From Phycisphaerae bacterium (GTDB lineage Bacteria > Planctomycetota > Phycisphaerae > Phycisphaerales > SM1A02), in contig PBAY01000017.1 in NCBI GenBank assembly GCA_002717655.1, positions 1 to 64,000 of the forward strand: a stretch of DNA of 64,000 nt, in the 5' to 3' direction. Positions 17,923-29,604 of the stretch are shown piece by piece (positions within the stretch are counted from its first letter, which is position 1; the number at the start of each line of letters is the position of its first letter). The notes beneath the pieces are model-generated. The model was not told the DNA's origin. It searched no databases and saw nothing but the letters and a program-made list of their open reading frames with translations. The position numbers were made by a program, and so were the translations under genes.

Positions 17923-20900
17923 ATGAATCACAGAACTTGGAATGGCATCTGGGCCCTGGCTGCCTTGCTGATGATTGGGTTTCAGCCATCAGCTGCATTG
18001 GCTCAGGATGGTGCCTGCTGCCTCAATGGCGGCGTGTGCCAGCCTATGTCCCAACTGCTCTGTGAAATCTTCGGCGGCCAATGGCAAGGAGCCGGCACCG
18101 ACTGCGCAGATATCGTCTGCGAAGACAACTGTGGTGGCGGGTGCTCGCCCAACGAAGTCTACGACTGCCTTGGCCACTGCTTTCCTGTTTCCTGGATCGG
18201 TGATGGAACCTGCGATGACGGCGACTACCAATGGGATACCGTCAATATCTACCTCAATTGCGAGGAGTTCGGCTGGGATGGTGGCGACTGTACACCACCA
18301 CCGCATGTGCCCGAGGCCATCGGCGCCTGTCGAGTTGAATCACTGACCGATTGCGACGGAGCCTGCTACTGCGAAGCCATGAGCCTTGAAGACTGCATCG
18401 CGCTGGGCAATGGAACCTATCTCGGCCCCGGCACAACCTGCCTTGAATCAACCTGCGACTGCCCTCCGGGCCTGATACCCGACTGCGCAGGAAACTGCTT
18501 TGAAATCCACATGCTCGGAAATGGCCTCTGCCAGGACGGCGAATACTACAACCCGCCTGGCGATGACAACGGGTTCTGGCTGGATCTTTCCTGCCTTGAA
18601 CTTGCCTGTGATGGCGGCGACTGCACCGGCAGCTGCTCCGGCGCCTGCTGCTTCGGAGATTCCTGCAGCGATGGTGTCAGCATGATCGACTGCTATGACA
18701 ATGGCGGCGTCTTCCTCGGCCCTGCCAGAGAATGCTTCACCGTTGACTGCAATGATTTCCTCGTGCCGCTCACGCTCAGTCAGCCACTTGAAGCCGGCGC
18801 ATCAAATCCTGAACGTTCACCCTCCTCTCGAGTGAGCTCAGCCGGTGGGATCACCGCATCACCAATGGAACAGCCAGATGGGCAGCCCGTGCTGCTGAAC
18901 ATCTACGACGGAAACAATCTTTCCCCCACCGTGACCCTTGAAACACAATTACTCTCTTTAGACACTCCACTGGTTGATACTGATGGCGTCCACATCGCCG
19001 TGTCGATCAACAACTGGGTGGCCATCTACGAAAAGCAAGGTGGAAACTGGGTAGAGCAGAGCCTACTTCAGATTTCAGGTACGACATCAATTGATCATCT
19101 TGCCATCGAAAATGGTCGCCTGTTCACCTGCAGGAGCAATCAGGTTCAGATACGTGAATGGAACAACAGCCAGTGGTCTCTCATCCAGACGCTGACAGGG
19201 CTTTCAGGACCCATCAACAGTATCGATGTCAGCGAAAACTCGTTCGCCATGGGGTCACAGCATGTCGCACAGATCTTCGAGTATCCCTTCAATCCGGATG
19301 GATATGTTCGCGTCGATCTCTTCGGCACCAGTGGAGACACGGCCGTTGCGATTGATGGAAATCTGCTGGTCATTTCAGAAGGTGCTGGCTATGCCTATGG
19401 CTGGTGGGATGCGGATATTCCTGCTCAGGTCTATCTGCATCAAAGATCAGCCCCGGGTGCGAACTATTCCTTATTGGAGACCTTGGTAGCACTGGATTCA
19501 AAGTCTGATGACATGTACGGACATCATGTTGATGTCGATGGCGAGACGGTACTGGTTACCGCTCCCGGACATGATGGGCAAAGCGCCAACGCCGGCACCG
19601 TGTTCGTATTCAGAGAAGTCGACAACAACTGGAAACAGATTGGCAAGATCTATCCCCAGAATGCTGTTGAAAGCATGGGATTTGGACGAACCGCTTCCCT
19701 AGACGGCAATCGAGTCAGCATCGGATGGGAACGCCTCGACTCCAATGGGGATGCCACGCTTACCGGAGCCCAGACCTGCGAGCTCGCCTCACACGAATGG
19801 GCGAATGTCCAAGGCGGGAACATTGGATCCAGCGACAACTGGCTTCCATCACTCCCTGGAGCCGGCAGCTCGGCACGAATTTCAATCCCCAAGCAGTTGC
19901 CCATCACCGTGAATGGATCGATTCCATTTGATCATCTTCTCGTTGGACCATCCCGCCCTGAACTGGATCTGCAGTTCCAGAATGCCACCATTGGACAGCC
20001 TGGCCAGAGTGGTACCGGCAGCGTTCAGATCCTTGGCTCCCAGACCTACATCGGTAGTCTTGGAGTCGACAACGGAACCCTCAAGGTTGAAGGTGATGTC
20101 CAGGTAGGGTCAAGCCCCTACCGACCAGGCGGCCTCAAACTCGGTGGCGCGGGATCTGTCCGGGTCGAAGGTGACTACACCCAGTCCAAGCTCGGCGAAC
20201 TGGCCATCGTCCTGCAGGATCGACCTGATTCAGCACTCGTGGTCAATGGAGATATCTCGATTCAGGGAACACTCTCTGCAAGCTGTCCTGGCTACAACAC
20301 CGATCCGGAAGTAGGCAGCAGCTGGTCGATCATCCGGTCGAATTCCGGAATCAATCCTGAACAGGATCGCTTCCAGATGGCCATTCTGCCTGGTGTTGGA
20401 AACGACAAGTATGTGAAGGTCAACTACAGCACCCGTGCCCGAGGCGCCGTATCGATCTTCCTCACCGTGGAATCCATCAGCGGCCTCTTTGATGTCGAGT
20501 CCTCATCCAATGTCTCCATCGAAGGCATGGCGACCGATCTGGTCGTCGCCGACCTGGGCTCGCCAGATGGACCACCCGATGGATTTGATGACATTGCACT
20601 GACCATCGGTGGTGATCCAGGCTATGTCTACATCTTCATCAACGATGGCATGGGGAATATCGCCAGCCAGGTCACCTATACCGCAGGCCACAACCCCAGC
20701 AGTCTCAATGCCGCCGACTTCGATCAGGATGGCAACATCGATCTGGTCGTCACCAATGCCGACGATGACAACGTCTTCATGATTCTCAACGATGGCGGCA
20801 GCATTGATGCCATGACGGTCCAGCCTGCCACTTCAACCGGAGACAATCCAGTAGATGTTGCTGTTCTGGACATCGATCTCGATGAAGACATGGATATTGC

Positions 20901-21825
20901 CGTGTCATGTGCTGGAACCGGCGAACTGCTCCCGGATGGAACGATGTATGGACAGATCGATTTCTTCGAAGCCTTCCCCGGCACTCGATCCGTCTTCAGC
21001 CAGAAAGGCTCGGTCGGTACAGGCGACACACCTGGACCGATTGATCCAGGCGAACTCGGAAACAGCAAAGGCGGCCGAAAACTGGTGGTGACCTTGCGCT
21101 CAGGCAACAGCGCCATGACGCTTGGCCAGACCCTGGATGGCGGCTTCGACTGGGAAGTCGAAGATACGAACCCGGTGGGCACCGATCCCAACTCACTGGC
21201 CATCGGCGATCTGAACAATGATGGAATTGATGATGCCGTGATCGGCAATCATGACAGCGGGACCCTATCGATCATGCTTGGTGACGGCAGCGGAAACCTG
21301 ATACCAGAAGCAACCTTCCCGGTTGGCGCCAACCCGGAAAGCATCACGCTTCTGGATTACGACGGCGACCTGGATCTGGACATGGCCGTCATCGCCGATG
21401 TCGAAGTGGATGAACCGGCAGTCCTGCTGTATCGAAATGATTCATCGCTCAACATCAGTTGCGGCGTGACGTTCTCTCTGGAACAGATCCTGGAACAGGG
21501 CAACCAGCCGATTCTCGTCGGAAACGGTCTGCTGGACGATGATTCCGCCGATGATCTCGTCGCCATTACACGTGGCACCCTCTTCGGACGCGGCGGCGAT
21601 CCGGATGAAATGTCCATGGCACTCATGAGTGCTCCGGCAGGTGGAGGTGGCCACTGCTTCAATCTAGGCGACCTCAACTTCGACAACATCATCAACATCG
21701 ACGACATGCTGCTGCTGCTCTCATTCTGGGGAACCCAGTACAACGACATCAATGGAGACGACATCGTCAATATCGATGATCTGCTCATCGTGATCAACAA
21801 CTGGGGCCCCTGCCCGAGGAACTGA
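17923..21825 (+). CDS. Giant secreted protein with LNR-like modules, FG-GAP-like repeats and C-terminal dockerin
   Basis: A 1300-residue exported protein. The ATG at 17923 has GGGAGGGG upstream and starts a clear signal peptide ending near A-L-A|Q-D-G. Residues 25-300 are Cys-rich, with G-A-C-C modules and two LNR/Notch-like modules (W-I-G-D-G-T-C-D-D-G ... W-D-G-G-D-C). The middle looks like a beta-propeller with FG-GAP-like segments (D-G-N-L-L-V-I-S; G-T-V-F-V-F). From about 930 there are calcium-type repeats such as D-F-D-Q-D-G-N-I-D-L-V-V-T and D-L-N-N-D-G-I-D-D-A-V-I. The C-terminus is a dockerin-like pair ending W-G-P-C-P. It is probably a cell-surface or secreted adhesive or binding protein. 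No enzyme motif was seen. Confidence 0.88.
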   Translation: MNHRTWNGIWALAALLMIGFQPSAALAQDGACCLNGGVCQPMSQLLCEIFGGQWQGAGTDCADIVCEDNCGGGCSPNEVYDCLGHCFPVSWIGDGTCDDGDYQWDTVNIYLNCEEFGWDGGDCTPPPHVPEAIGACRVESLTDCDGACYCEAMSLEDCIALGNGTYLGPGTTCLESTCDCPPGLIPDCAGNCFEIHMLGNGLCQDGEYYNPPGDDNGFWLDLSCLELACDGGDCTGSCSGACCFGDSCSDGVSMIDCYDNGGVFLGPARECFTVDCNDFLVPLTLSQPLEAGASNPERSPSSRVSSAGGITASPMEQPDGQPVLLNIYDGNNLSPTVTLETQLLSLDTPLVDTDGVHIAVSINNWVAIYEKQGGNWVEQSLLQISGTTSIDHLAIENGRLFTCRSNQVQIREWNNSQWSLIQTLTGLSGPINSIDVSENSFAMGSQHVAQIFEYPFNPDGYVRVDLFGTSGDTAVAIDGNLLVISEGAGYAYGWWDADIPAQVYLHQRSAPGANYSLLETLVALDSKSDDMYGHHVDVDGETVLVTAPGHDGQSANAGTVFVFREVDNNWKQIGKIYPQNAVESMGFGRTASLDGNRVSIGWERLDSNGDATLTGAQTCELASHEWANVQGGNIGSSDNWLPSLPGAGSSARISIPKQLPITVNGSIPFDHLLVGPSRPELDLQFQNATIGQPGQSGTGSVQILGSQTYIGSLGVDNGTLKVEGDVQVGSSPYRPGGLKLGGAGSVRVEGDYTQSKLGELAIVLQDRPDSALVVNGDISIQGTLSASCPGYNTDPEVGSSWSIIRSNSGINPEQDRFQMAILPGVGNDKYVKVNYSTRARGAVSIFLTVESISGLFDVESSSNVSIEGMATDLVVADLGSPDGPPDGFDDIALTIGGDPGYVYIFINDGMGNIASQVTYTAGHNPSSLNAADFDQDGNIDLVVTNADDDNVFMILNDGGSIDAMTVQPATSTGDNPVDVAVLDIDLDEDMDIAVSCAGTGELLPDGTMYGQIDFFEAFPGTRSVFSQKGSVGTGDTPGPIDPGELGNSKGGRKLVVTLRSGNSAMTLGQTLDGGFDWEVEDTNPVGTDPNSLAIGDLNNDGIDDAVIGNHDSGTLSIMLGDGSGNLIPEATFPVGANPESITLLDYDGDLDLDMAVIADVEVDEPAVLLYRNDSSLNISCGVTFSLEQILEQGNQPILVGNGLLDDDSADDLVAITRGTLFGRGGDPDEMSMALMSAPAGGGGHCFNLGDLNFDNIINIDDMLLLLSFWGTQYNDINGDDIVNIDDLLIVINNWGPCPRN

Positions 21826-21846
21826 GCTTGAACAGAATTCAAAGAA

Positions 21847-21874
21847 AGCCCCCGGCGGATGCCGGGGGCTTTTT
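21847..21874. terminator. Rho-independent terminator, likely bidirectional
   Basis: AGCCCCCGGC-GGAT-GCCGGGGGCT: a perfect 10-bp GC-rich stem with a 4-base loop, followed by TTTT on the plus strand; GAATTC on both sides extends the symmetry. It lies between the convergent giant dockerin gene and katG and can serve both. Confidence 0.9.
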
Positions 21875-21897
21875 GAATTCAGTTGGATCAAAGACAA

Positions 21898-24447
<2,550 letters not shown>

Positions 24448-26028
24448 ATGCAGTCCAAGCCTTACTGTCCACTCATGGCCCTGATGGCCATGCTGTGCTT
24501 CACTGCTGCCACCGTCGCAGCACCACTGGAATTCTGCTCATGTGCCAACGAGTACCAGGACGGCGATGTCGTCCATCTCCTCGTGGACAATCCCAATGGC
24601 GCCCCCAATCTTCCCGCTGGCTCGGAGGGCAAGATTCTCTGTGGCAACAACAGATTCAATGGCTGGGTTCAGGTCGGCTTCTTCGGCTGGAACAACGGCA
24701 ACCGCAATCTGAACCAATGGTGCGACTGCGGTGGCGGCGATGCAGACAGCAAAGGCTGGTGGGTCAAGTGTACGGATCTCGCACCTGGATGGGTGTCTGT
24801 TCCCGGTGCCTGTTGCCTCGGACAGGAGTGCATCATGGCGAACGAAGAAGTGTGCCATGATCAGAACGGAGAATTCATCGGTGAAGGCATGCCATGCAAG
24901 GTAGACACCTGCAGTTGCGGTGATCCCGTCGAGTGTCCCGATCTTGATGGGAACGGTGTCATCGACATTGATGATGCCATCGAGTTCCTGTTCCAATACT
25001 TCGGACATCGCGTCGCTCCTGCCCAGGACCTGAATGCCGACTGTGAAATCGATATTCAGGATCTCATCTGGATCATTGATGCCATGACCAACTGCCCACT
25101 GGCGGAACCGGACATGCCTGAGCCTCCACAGGAACCTGCGATCACCGGTGCCTGCTGCACGGGTGATCACTGTGACGTTGTTGCCGAAGCAGACTGTGAA
25201 GGCGACTGGGTCGGTGAAGAAACGAGCTGCGATGAGGTCGACTGTGTGGTGCGAGCGTTCTCCGACGAACCACTGTGCCAATGCGACGGCCAGTTCAGAG
25301 CCGGCGACAAGGTCACCTTGTTGATCGACAATCCACGTCGAGCCGGGGCTGTTCTTGAAGGCCGTCGCCCGCCACTTCTTCGTGGCGCCAGAGGGGTTGT
25401 CCTCTGTGCCGATTCCAGTGGCTGGGATCGTGTCGCCGTGGCCTGGGAAGGTTTCATGGATGTCGATGATCCTGATGCCCGCCCCCAGCGTGATGCCACG
25501 TGGCTCTGCGACTGTGGCGTCTACCGACAGACCGGCATGCACGAACTGGGCATTCATCGCCTTGAAACCTGGAATGTCGACTGCGAGAACCTCCTGCCGG
25601 GTTGGCGCGAACTGGACGAGGTCGGTGCCTGCTGTCTGGGCGATCAGTGCCAGCCACTCCCGGAAGCCGACTGTGCCGATCGCGGCGGCTCATGGGGCGG
25701 TGATCGCTCCCCCTGCAACGCCCAGACCTGTGCCGGTGAAGTACTCTGCCATTGCGATGATCAGTTCGCCGTCGGCGATCGAGTACGCCTGCTGATCAAC
25801 AGTCCCCTTGGCGATGATGATCTTGATCGAAACGATCACGGCCACGTGATCTGCTCATGGGAACATGAACAACTCGGCCCCCTGCTTCTGGTGAGCTGGT
25901 GGCATGCTCAGGGAGGCGCGGCGCATCCCGCACTCATCGACAACTGTCAGTGCGGCTGGCGGGATCCAAGCCAACCATTCAATCTGCAGTTCGTTCAGTG
26001 CCACCATGTGGAACTGTGGCCTGAGTAA
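24448..26028 (+). CDS. Secreted protein with three repeated Cys/SH3-like modules and a dockerin-like pair
   Basis: A 526-residue exported protein. CAGGAGG sits 7 bases before the ATG at 24448; the ATG at 24442 is too close to it. Residues 1-25 are a signal peptide. Three copies of a module begin with C-x-C followed by F/Y-x2-G-D-x-V-x-L-L-x-x-N/S-P and end with a G-x-V/I-x-C and V-x-V-x-W segment; copies start near residues 31, 275 and 432. Between them are G-A-C-C-x-G/L modules with regular Cys spacing. A dockerin-like pair (D-L-D-G-N-G-V-I-D-I-D-D-A ... L-N-A-D-C-E-I-D-I-Q-D-L) is internal, near residues 168-215. Function unknown; probably an extracellular binding protein. Confidence 0.82.
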   Translation: MQSKPYCPLMALMAMLCFTAATVAAPLEFCSCANEYQDGDVVHLLVDNPNGAPNLPAGSEGKILCGNNRFNGWVQVGFFGWNNGNRNLNQWCDCGGGDADSKGWWVKCTDLAPGWVSVPGACCLGQECIMANEEVCHDQNGEFIGEGMPCKVDTCSCGDPVECPDLDGNGVIDIDDAIEFLFQYFGHRVAPAQDLNADCEIDIQDLIWIIDAMTNCPLAEPDMPEPPQEPAITGACCTGDHCDVVAEADCEGDWVGEETSCDEVDCVVRAFSDEPLCQCDGQFRAGDKVTLLIDNPRRAGAVLEGRRPPLLRGARGVVLCADSSGWDRVAVAWEGFMDVDDPDARPQRDATWLCDCGVYRQTGMHELGIHRLETWNVDCENLLPGWRELDEVGACCLGDQCQPLPEADCADRGGSWGGDRSPCNAQTCAGEVLCHCDDQFAVGDRVRLLINSPLGDDDLDRNDHGHVICSWEHEQLGPLLLVSWWHAQGGAAHPALIDNCQCGWRDPSQPFNLQFVQCHHVELWPE

Positions 26029-26060
26029 AGCAGCGACCATGACTGATTCGTTGAATGGAC

Positions 26061-26090
26061 AACAACCCCCTGCCCGTGCAGGGGGTTGTT
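26061..26090. terminator. Strong hairpin, probable terminator
   Basis: A perfect 13-bp stem (AACAACCCCCTGC with GCAGGGGGTTGTT) around the loop CCGT, 32 bases after the stop of the Cys-module gene. There is only a short T tract within the stem foot, so termination efficiency is uncertain. It also faces the 3' end of the iron ABC operon. Confidence 0.75.
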
Positions 26091-26120
26091 GATAGATCAG
26101 TGCTGCATGTCAGCATGAAA

Positions 26121-26321
26121 TCAAGACCATGGTCTGTTTTCTGACAATGCGATCTTGGCTGCATTGAGAAAATCACGATCCGCTGAATTCAATGCTGAAG
26201 TGAACTTGGTGATATCCGGAAGAAGCGATCTGGCGGCCTCGTAATCTCCTGCCTTGAGAAGTTCCTCAAGACGGTTCAACCGTTCCTCGATTCTTGCCCG
26301 TAGATCTTGAGCCGCTGCCAT
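26121..26321 (-). CDS. Small coiled-coil protein at the end of the ferric-iron operon
   Basis: A 66-residue acidic/basic helical protein with heptad-like Leu spacing (R-I-E-E-R-L-N-R-L-E-E-L-L-K-A-G-D-Y-E-A-A-R-S-L-L). GAGGG precedes the ATG, and it starts 40 bases after the ATPase gene on the same strand. It has no signal or metal motif. Because of size and position it may be an operon member, but no function can be given. Confidence 0.6.
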   Translation of the reverse strand: MAAAQDLRARIEERLNRLEELLKAGDYEAARSLLPDITKFTSALNSADRDFLNAAKIALSENRPWS

Positions 26322-26361
26322 TTCACCCTCTTCTCTTTGTCAATTCAGCAATGATGATCAA

Positions 26362-27042
26362 TCAGGATCTGCCAGCGTCTTGAGCACAGCTCAACCAGGT
26401 GACTTCATCAGCGATGAGTTCCGCTTCGGCAGGATCATGAGTAACCACCAGTGTCGTCACCTGACTGGCTCGAAGAATGGCCATGGTCTCCTCACGTGTC
26501 TCTGAACGTGTTTCCGCATCGAGACTGCTGAAGGGTTCATCCAGGAGCATCAAGCGAGGTCTGCGAGCCAGCGAACGAGCGATTGCTGTTCGCTGCTGCT
26601 GGCCACCACTCAGCGTATGCGGCATCCGATCCGCCAGATCAAGCAGACCGACTCGCTGCAACAGTGAATCAGCCTGTTCCATTCGATCACGCTTTGATCC
26701 CTCCGACATGCCGAACATCACGTTCTTTCGAACCGATCGATTCGGGAACAAGGCGTAATCCTGAAAGACCATTCCTACGGGCCGCTGCTCCGGAGCCAGA
26801 TGATGCCCCTCTCCAGCCAGTTGGATTCCCTCGACATGGATCGATCCGGAATCAGGACGTTCCAGGCCAGCGATCAGACGAAGGAGTGTGGTCTTGCCAC
26901 AACCGGAACAGCCAAGCACACCATGAACGGTTGCCTTCGGAACGTGAAGCGTACAGGCCTCGATGACAGGCGCATCAAGGCCATAGCCGAATCGAAGATC
27001 CGTGATCTGAAGGCCATGTTCTGAAGATGCCGAATTGCTCAT
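26362..27042 (-). CDS. fbpC: Ferric-iron ABC transporter ATPase (FbpC-like, short form)
   Basis: A 226-residue ABC ATPase. Walker A is G-C-S-G-C-G-K-T-T, the signature is L-S-G-G-Q-Q-Q-R, and Walker B is L-M-L-L-D-E-P-F-S-S-L-D followed by the switch His in V-T-H-D. It lacks the C-terminal TOBE-type regulatory domain that usual FbpC proteins of about 350 residues carry. The ATG overlaps the permease stop (ATGA), so the subunits are made together. It powers Fe3+ import by the adjacent permease. Iron specificity follows from the binding-protein gene in the same operon. Confidence 0.88.
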   Translation of the reverse strand: MSNSASSEHGLQITDLRFGYGLDAPVIEACTLHVPKATVHGVLGCSGCGKTTLLRLIAGLERPDSGSIHVEGIQLAGEGHHLAPEQRPVGMVFQDYALFPNRSVRKNVMFGMSEGSKRDRMEQADSLLQRVGLLDLADRMPHTLSGGQQQRTAIARSLARRPRLMLLDEPFSSLDAETRSETREETMAILRASQVTTLVVTHDPAEAELIADEVTWLSCAQDAGRS

Positions 27043-28709
27043 CGAAGTTCCTTCAACTGGTGACTCTTGCGGTTGCGTTCGATCAATCGCGAAAGCAGGA
27101 TCACCGGAATGAATCCAACCAGAATGATGGCCAGCGCTGCGGTGGATGCTTCTTCCAGCCGTTCATCCGAGGCCAACTGATAGACCCGGACTGCAAGCGT
27201 ATCCAAATTGAACGGACGCAGCATCAGCGTCATCGGAAGTTCCTTGACGACATCCACGAAAACCAGCAAACCACCCGCGATCAGCCCTGTCCGGATCAAG
27301 GGCAGATGAATTCCGAGAAACGCCTTTGCAGGACCGACTCCAAGCGTCCGGGCGGCATCATCGAGATTTCGGTGAATTCGAAGAAGACTGGATTCGACGA
27401 AGGAAAGACTGACCGCCAGAAATCTGGTCTGGTAACCGATGATCAACGCCAGAATCGATCCAGTGAAGATCAGGCCAGTACGAGCTTCATCTCCGAACAT
27501 ACTGGTTGAGACATCATTGATGCGATGATCGGCCCACCCCAGTGAGACAAGAACACCGATGGCGATCACCGGGCCTGGAATGGCATAGCCAGACCGTGAG
27601 ATGCCAGAAGCAAGACCTGTGAGTGCATTGGGCCGGATACGTCGTGCATAACCCAGCACCATGGCGAGAATCAACGCAATGACTGCCGCAATGATCCCGA
27701 GCATCGCTGAGGTCCAGACAAGTTCGGCGAGTACTTCACTCGCCCGGGAATCACCCTGGAACAAGGCCAGATCAAGCAGCCGACCCGCAGGAAGCAGGAA
27801 CCCAATGGTGACAGGCACCAGGCACAGGAACATCGCAAGCAATCCGGCAACAGGACCCAGCCGTGTCGCCTGAGGTTGGCTGCATCTCACCGCTGTGCGG
27901 TGATAACGATTCGAACGTCGCAGCATCCATTCAACACCGATGACGAGGAACAGAACCGAGAGCAACAAGGCGGAAAGCTGCGAGGCGGCGATCTGGGATT
28001 CCAGACCAAACCAGGTTCGATAGATGCCCGTCGCAAAGGTATCGACGGCGCAATAGTCCACTGCACCGAAGTCAGCAACGGTTTCCATCAAGACAAGCAA
28101 GAGCCCGCCAATCAAGGCGGGACGCGCCAACGGAATGGCTACGGTCAGGAAGGTCCGGAAGGGTCCCCTGCCAAGCGTACGACTGGCTTCCAGTGCGGAA
28201 CGAGACTGCTCGAGAAAGGCGATGCGTGCAGCAAAGTACACATAGGGATACAAGGCAAAGGCCAGTACTGTGATGGCTCCTCCCAGCGTTCGCATGTCCG
28301 GGAACCAGTACTCACCGGCCTGCAGGTTGAATGTCTCACGCATCCACGTCTGCAGCGGGCCACTGAACTGCAGCAGATCAGTGAGCGCATAGGCTGAAAG
28401 ATAGGCGGGCACCGCCAAGGGCAGCAGCAAGGCCCAACTCAGCAGCCTGCGCCCTGGAAACCGATGCATGGTGACGAGCCATGCGGTGGAGATTCCGAAG
28501 ACTGCAGCCAAGGCGCACACGGATAGCGCGAGAATCGCGGTGTTCGATGCGTAAAGCCCCAGTCGCGTCTGAGCAAGGTGAGACCATTCGCCATCTGACG
28601 AACGAAACACACTTGCAAGCACCACCCCGACGGGAATCGCCACGAAGAGCGCAGCGAGACAGCTCCCGAGAACCCAAGGAACTCTGGAACCACCCCCGCC
28701 CTGGCTCAC
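27039..28709 (-). CDS. fbpB: Ferric-iron ABC transporter permease (fused FbpB-type)
   Basis: A 556-residue membrane protein made of two permease halves of about six helices each, as in FbpB/SfuB/ThiP-type importers. Both halves carry an EAA-type loop: A-S-R-T-L-G-R-G-P-F-R-T-F in the first and A-A-R-T-L-G-V-G-P-A-K-A-F in the second. The GTG start overlaps the stop of the M75 gene (GTGA) and its 3' end overlaps the ATPase start (ATGA). It forms the inner-membrane channel for ferric iron delivered by the periplasmic binding protein. Confidence 0.92.
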   Translation of the reverse strand: MSQGGGGSRVPWVLGSCLAALFVAIPVGVVLASVFRSSDGEWSHLAQTRLGLYASNTAILALSVCALAAVFGISTAWLVTMHRFPGRRLLSWALLLPLAVPAYLSAYALTDLLQFSGPLQTWMRETFNLQAGEYWFPDMRTLGGAITVLAFALYPYVYFAARIAFLEQSRSALEASRTLGRGPFRTFLTVAIPLARPALIGGLLLVLMETVADFGAVDYCAVDTFATGIYRTWFGLESQIAASQLSALLLSVLFLVIGVEWMLRRSNRYHRTAVRCSQPQATRLGPVAGLLAMFLCLVPVTIGFLLPAGRLLDLALFQGDSRASEVLAELVWTSAMLGIIAAVIALILAMVLGYARRIRPNALTGLASGISRSGYAIPGPVIAIGVLVSLGWADHRINDVSTSMFGDEARTGLIFTGSILALIIGYQTRFLAVSLSFVESSLLRIHRNLDDAARTLGVGPAKAFLGIHLPLIRTGLIAGGLLVFVDVVKELPMTLMLRPFNLDTLAVRVYQLASDERLEEASTAALAIILVGFIPVILLSRLIERNRKSHQLKELR

Positions 28710-29581
28710 GAGATGCCCGAATCAGCCCCGATGACCACGCTGGCTTCGGCAATCGCATCACGCATGCGATTGCTCGCATCCGCCATCTTGCGCCGTTCCG
28801 CCATGGATACTTCGGTATAGGGGGTTGCGGCGATGACACCTGGCTTGAAGTGTGGCTTCAAGGTTTCACTCGCAGCTTCAAAGGCCGATGTCACGGCATC
28901 CGCCTTCTGTTGATCCTGACGTGCAACCAGTGCCGCAAATGGCCTGAACTGGCTGTAGGCACCGATCCAGTTGTGCTTGAAGATGAGCAGTGTCTGGTTG
29001 GACCATGCCTCTTCTTCACTCGAAACCTTCTTGGCAGCGACTTCATTCGTCAAGGCATACATGCCCCCGAACTGGCCTTCGGCATCGAAGCGATCCAGCT
29101 CCCCAAGCTGTGTCTTCAACTGAGCCACACTACGTGTCAGCCGCTTGGCATAGGGAAGTGCTGCCTCAACATCTTCATAACCGAAGAGCAGGACCTCGAT
29201 CTTGTGGAAACCACGGAAGTCCTTGTCGGTCTCACCCGCATCAAAGGCATAGGGTCGTGCATCGATGTCCTGATCGGTATCTTCGAAGGCGTAAGCCAGA
29301 GTTTCGATTTCCTCATAAGGAGGACGGGAATCGATGTAGGCCTTCTGAGCAGCCTGCAGATCACCGGAAGCAATCGCCCGCTCAAGTTGCCGGCAGAGGA
29401 TCATCTGATCATCACAGCGATTGCTGAAATAACCGACACCGCCTGCAACAGCAGCCTTCATCTCGGGAGAATCATTCTTCCCTGACTGGCGAGCTCTGGC
29501 CCAGACTGGCCTTGGGGCACAGGCAAGTGCCGCCCCGCCTGCCAGTGAGAGTGCGATCAATTTGCGTCTGTCCATATCCAT
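28706..29581 (-). CDS. efeO: EfeO/EfeM-like M75 (imelysin-type) periplasmic iron protein
   Basis: A 291-residue exported helical protein. The ATG at 29581 has GGAG about 10 bases upstream; a TTG at 29608 is less likely. The N-terminus D-R-R-K-L-I-A-L-S-L-A-G-G-A-A-L-A resembles a Tat signal. The M75 hallmark H-x-x-E is at 126-129 (F-H-K-I-E-V-L-L-F-G), and the rest fits the EfeO M75 domain; there is no N-terminal cupredoxin domain, so it is the EfeM-like short form. These proteins bind iron in the periplasm and usually serve the EfeU ferrous/ferric permease. Here the gene sits inside an Fbp-type ABC operon, between the binding protein (23-base gap) and the permease. Confidence 0.87.
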   Translation of the reverse strand: MDMDRRKLIALSLAGGAALACAPRPVWARARQSGKNDSPEMKAAVAGGVGYFSNRCDDQMILCRQLERAIASGDLQAAQKAYIDSRPPYEEIETLAYAFEDTDQDIDARPYAFDAGETDKDFRGFHKIEVLLFGYEDVEAALPYAKRLTRSVAQLKTQLGELDRFDAEGQFGGMYALTNEVAAKKVSSEEEAWSNQTLLIFKHNWIGAYSQFRPFAALVARQDQQKADAVTSAFEAASETLKPHFKPGVIAATPYTEVSMAERRKMADASNRMRDAIAEASVVIGADSGIS

Positions 29582-29604
29582 AATCGTATGCTCCGTTCGT
29601 TGGC

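Noticed and set aside
24538-25557. 339-residue minus-strand frame opposite the Cys-module gene
   Set aside because: It mirrors the repeats and codon bias of the real plus-strand gene and has no ribosome site or known motif.
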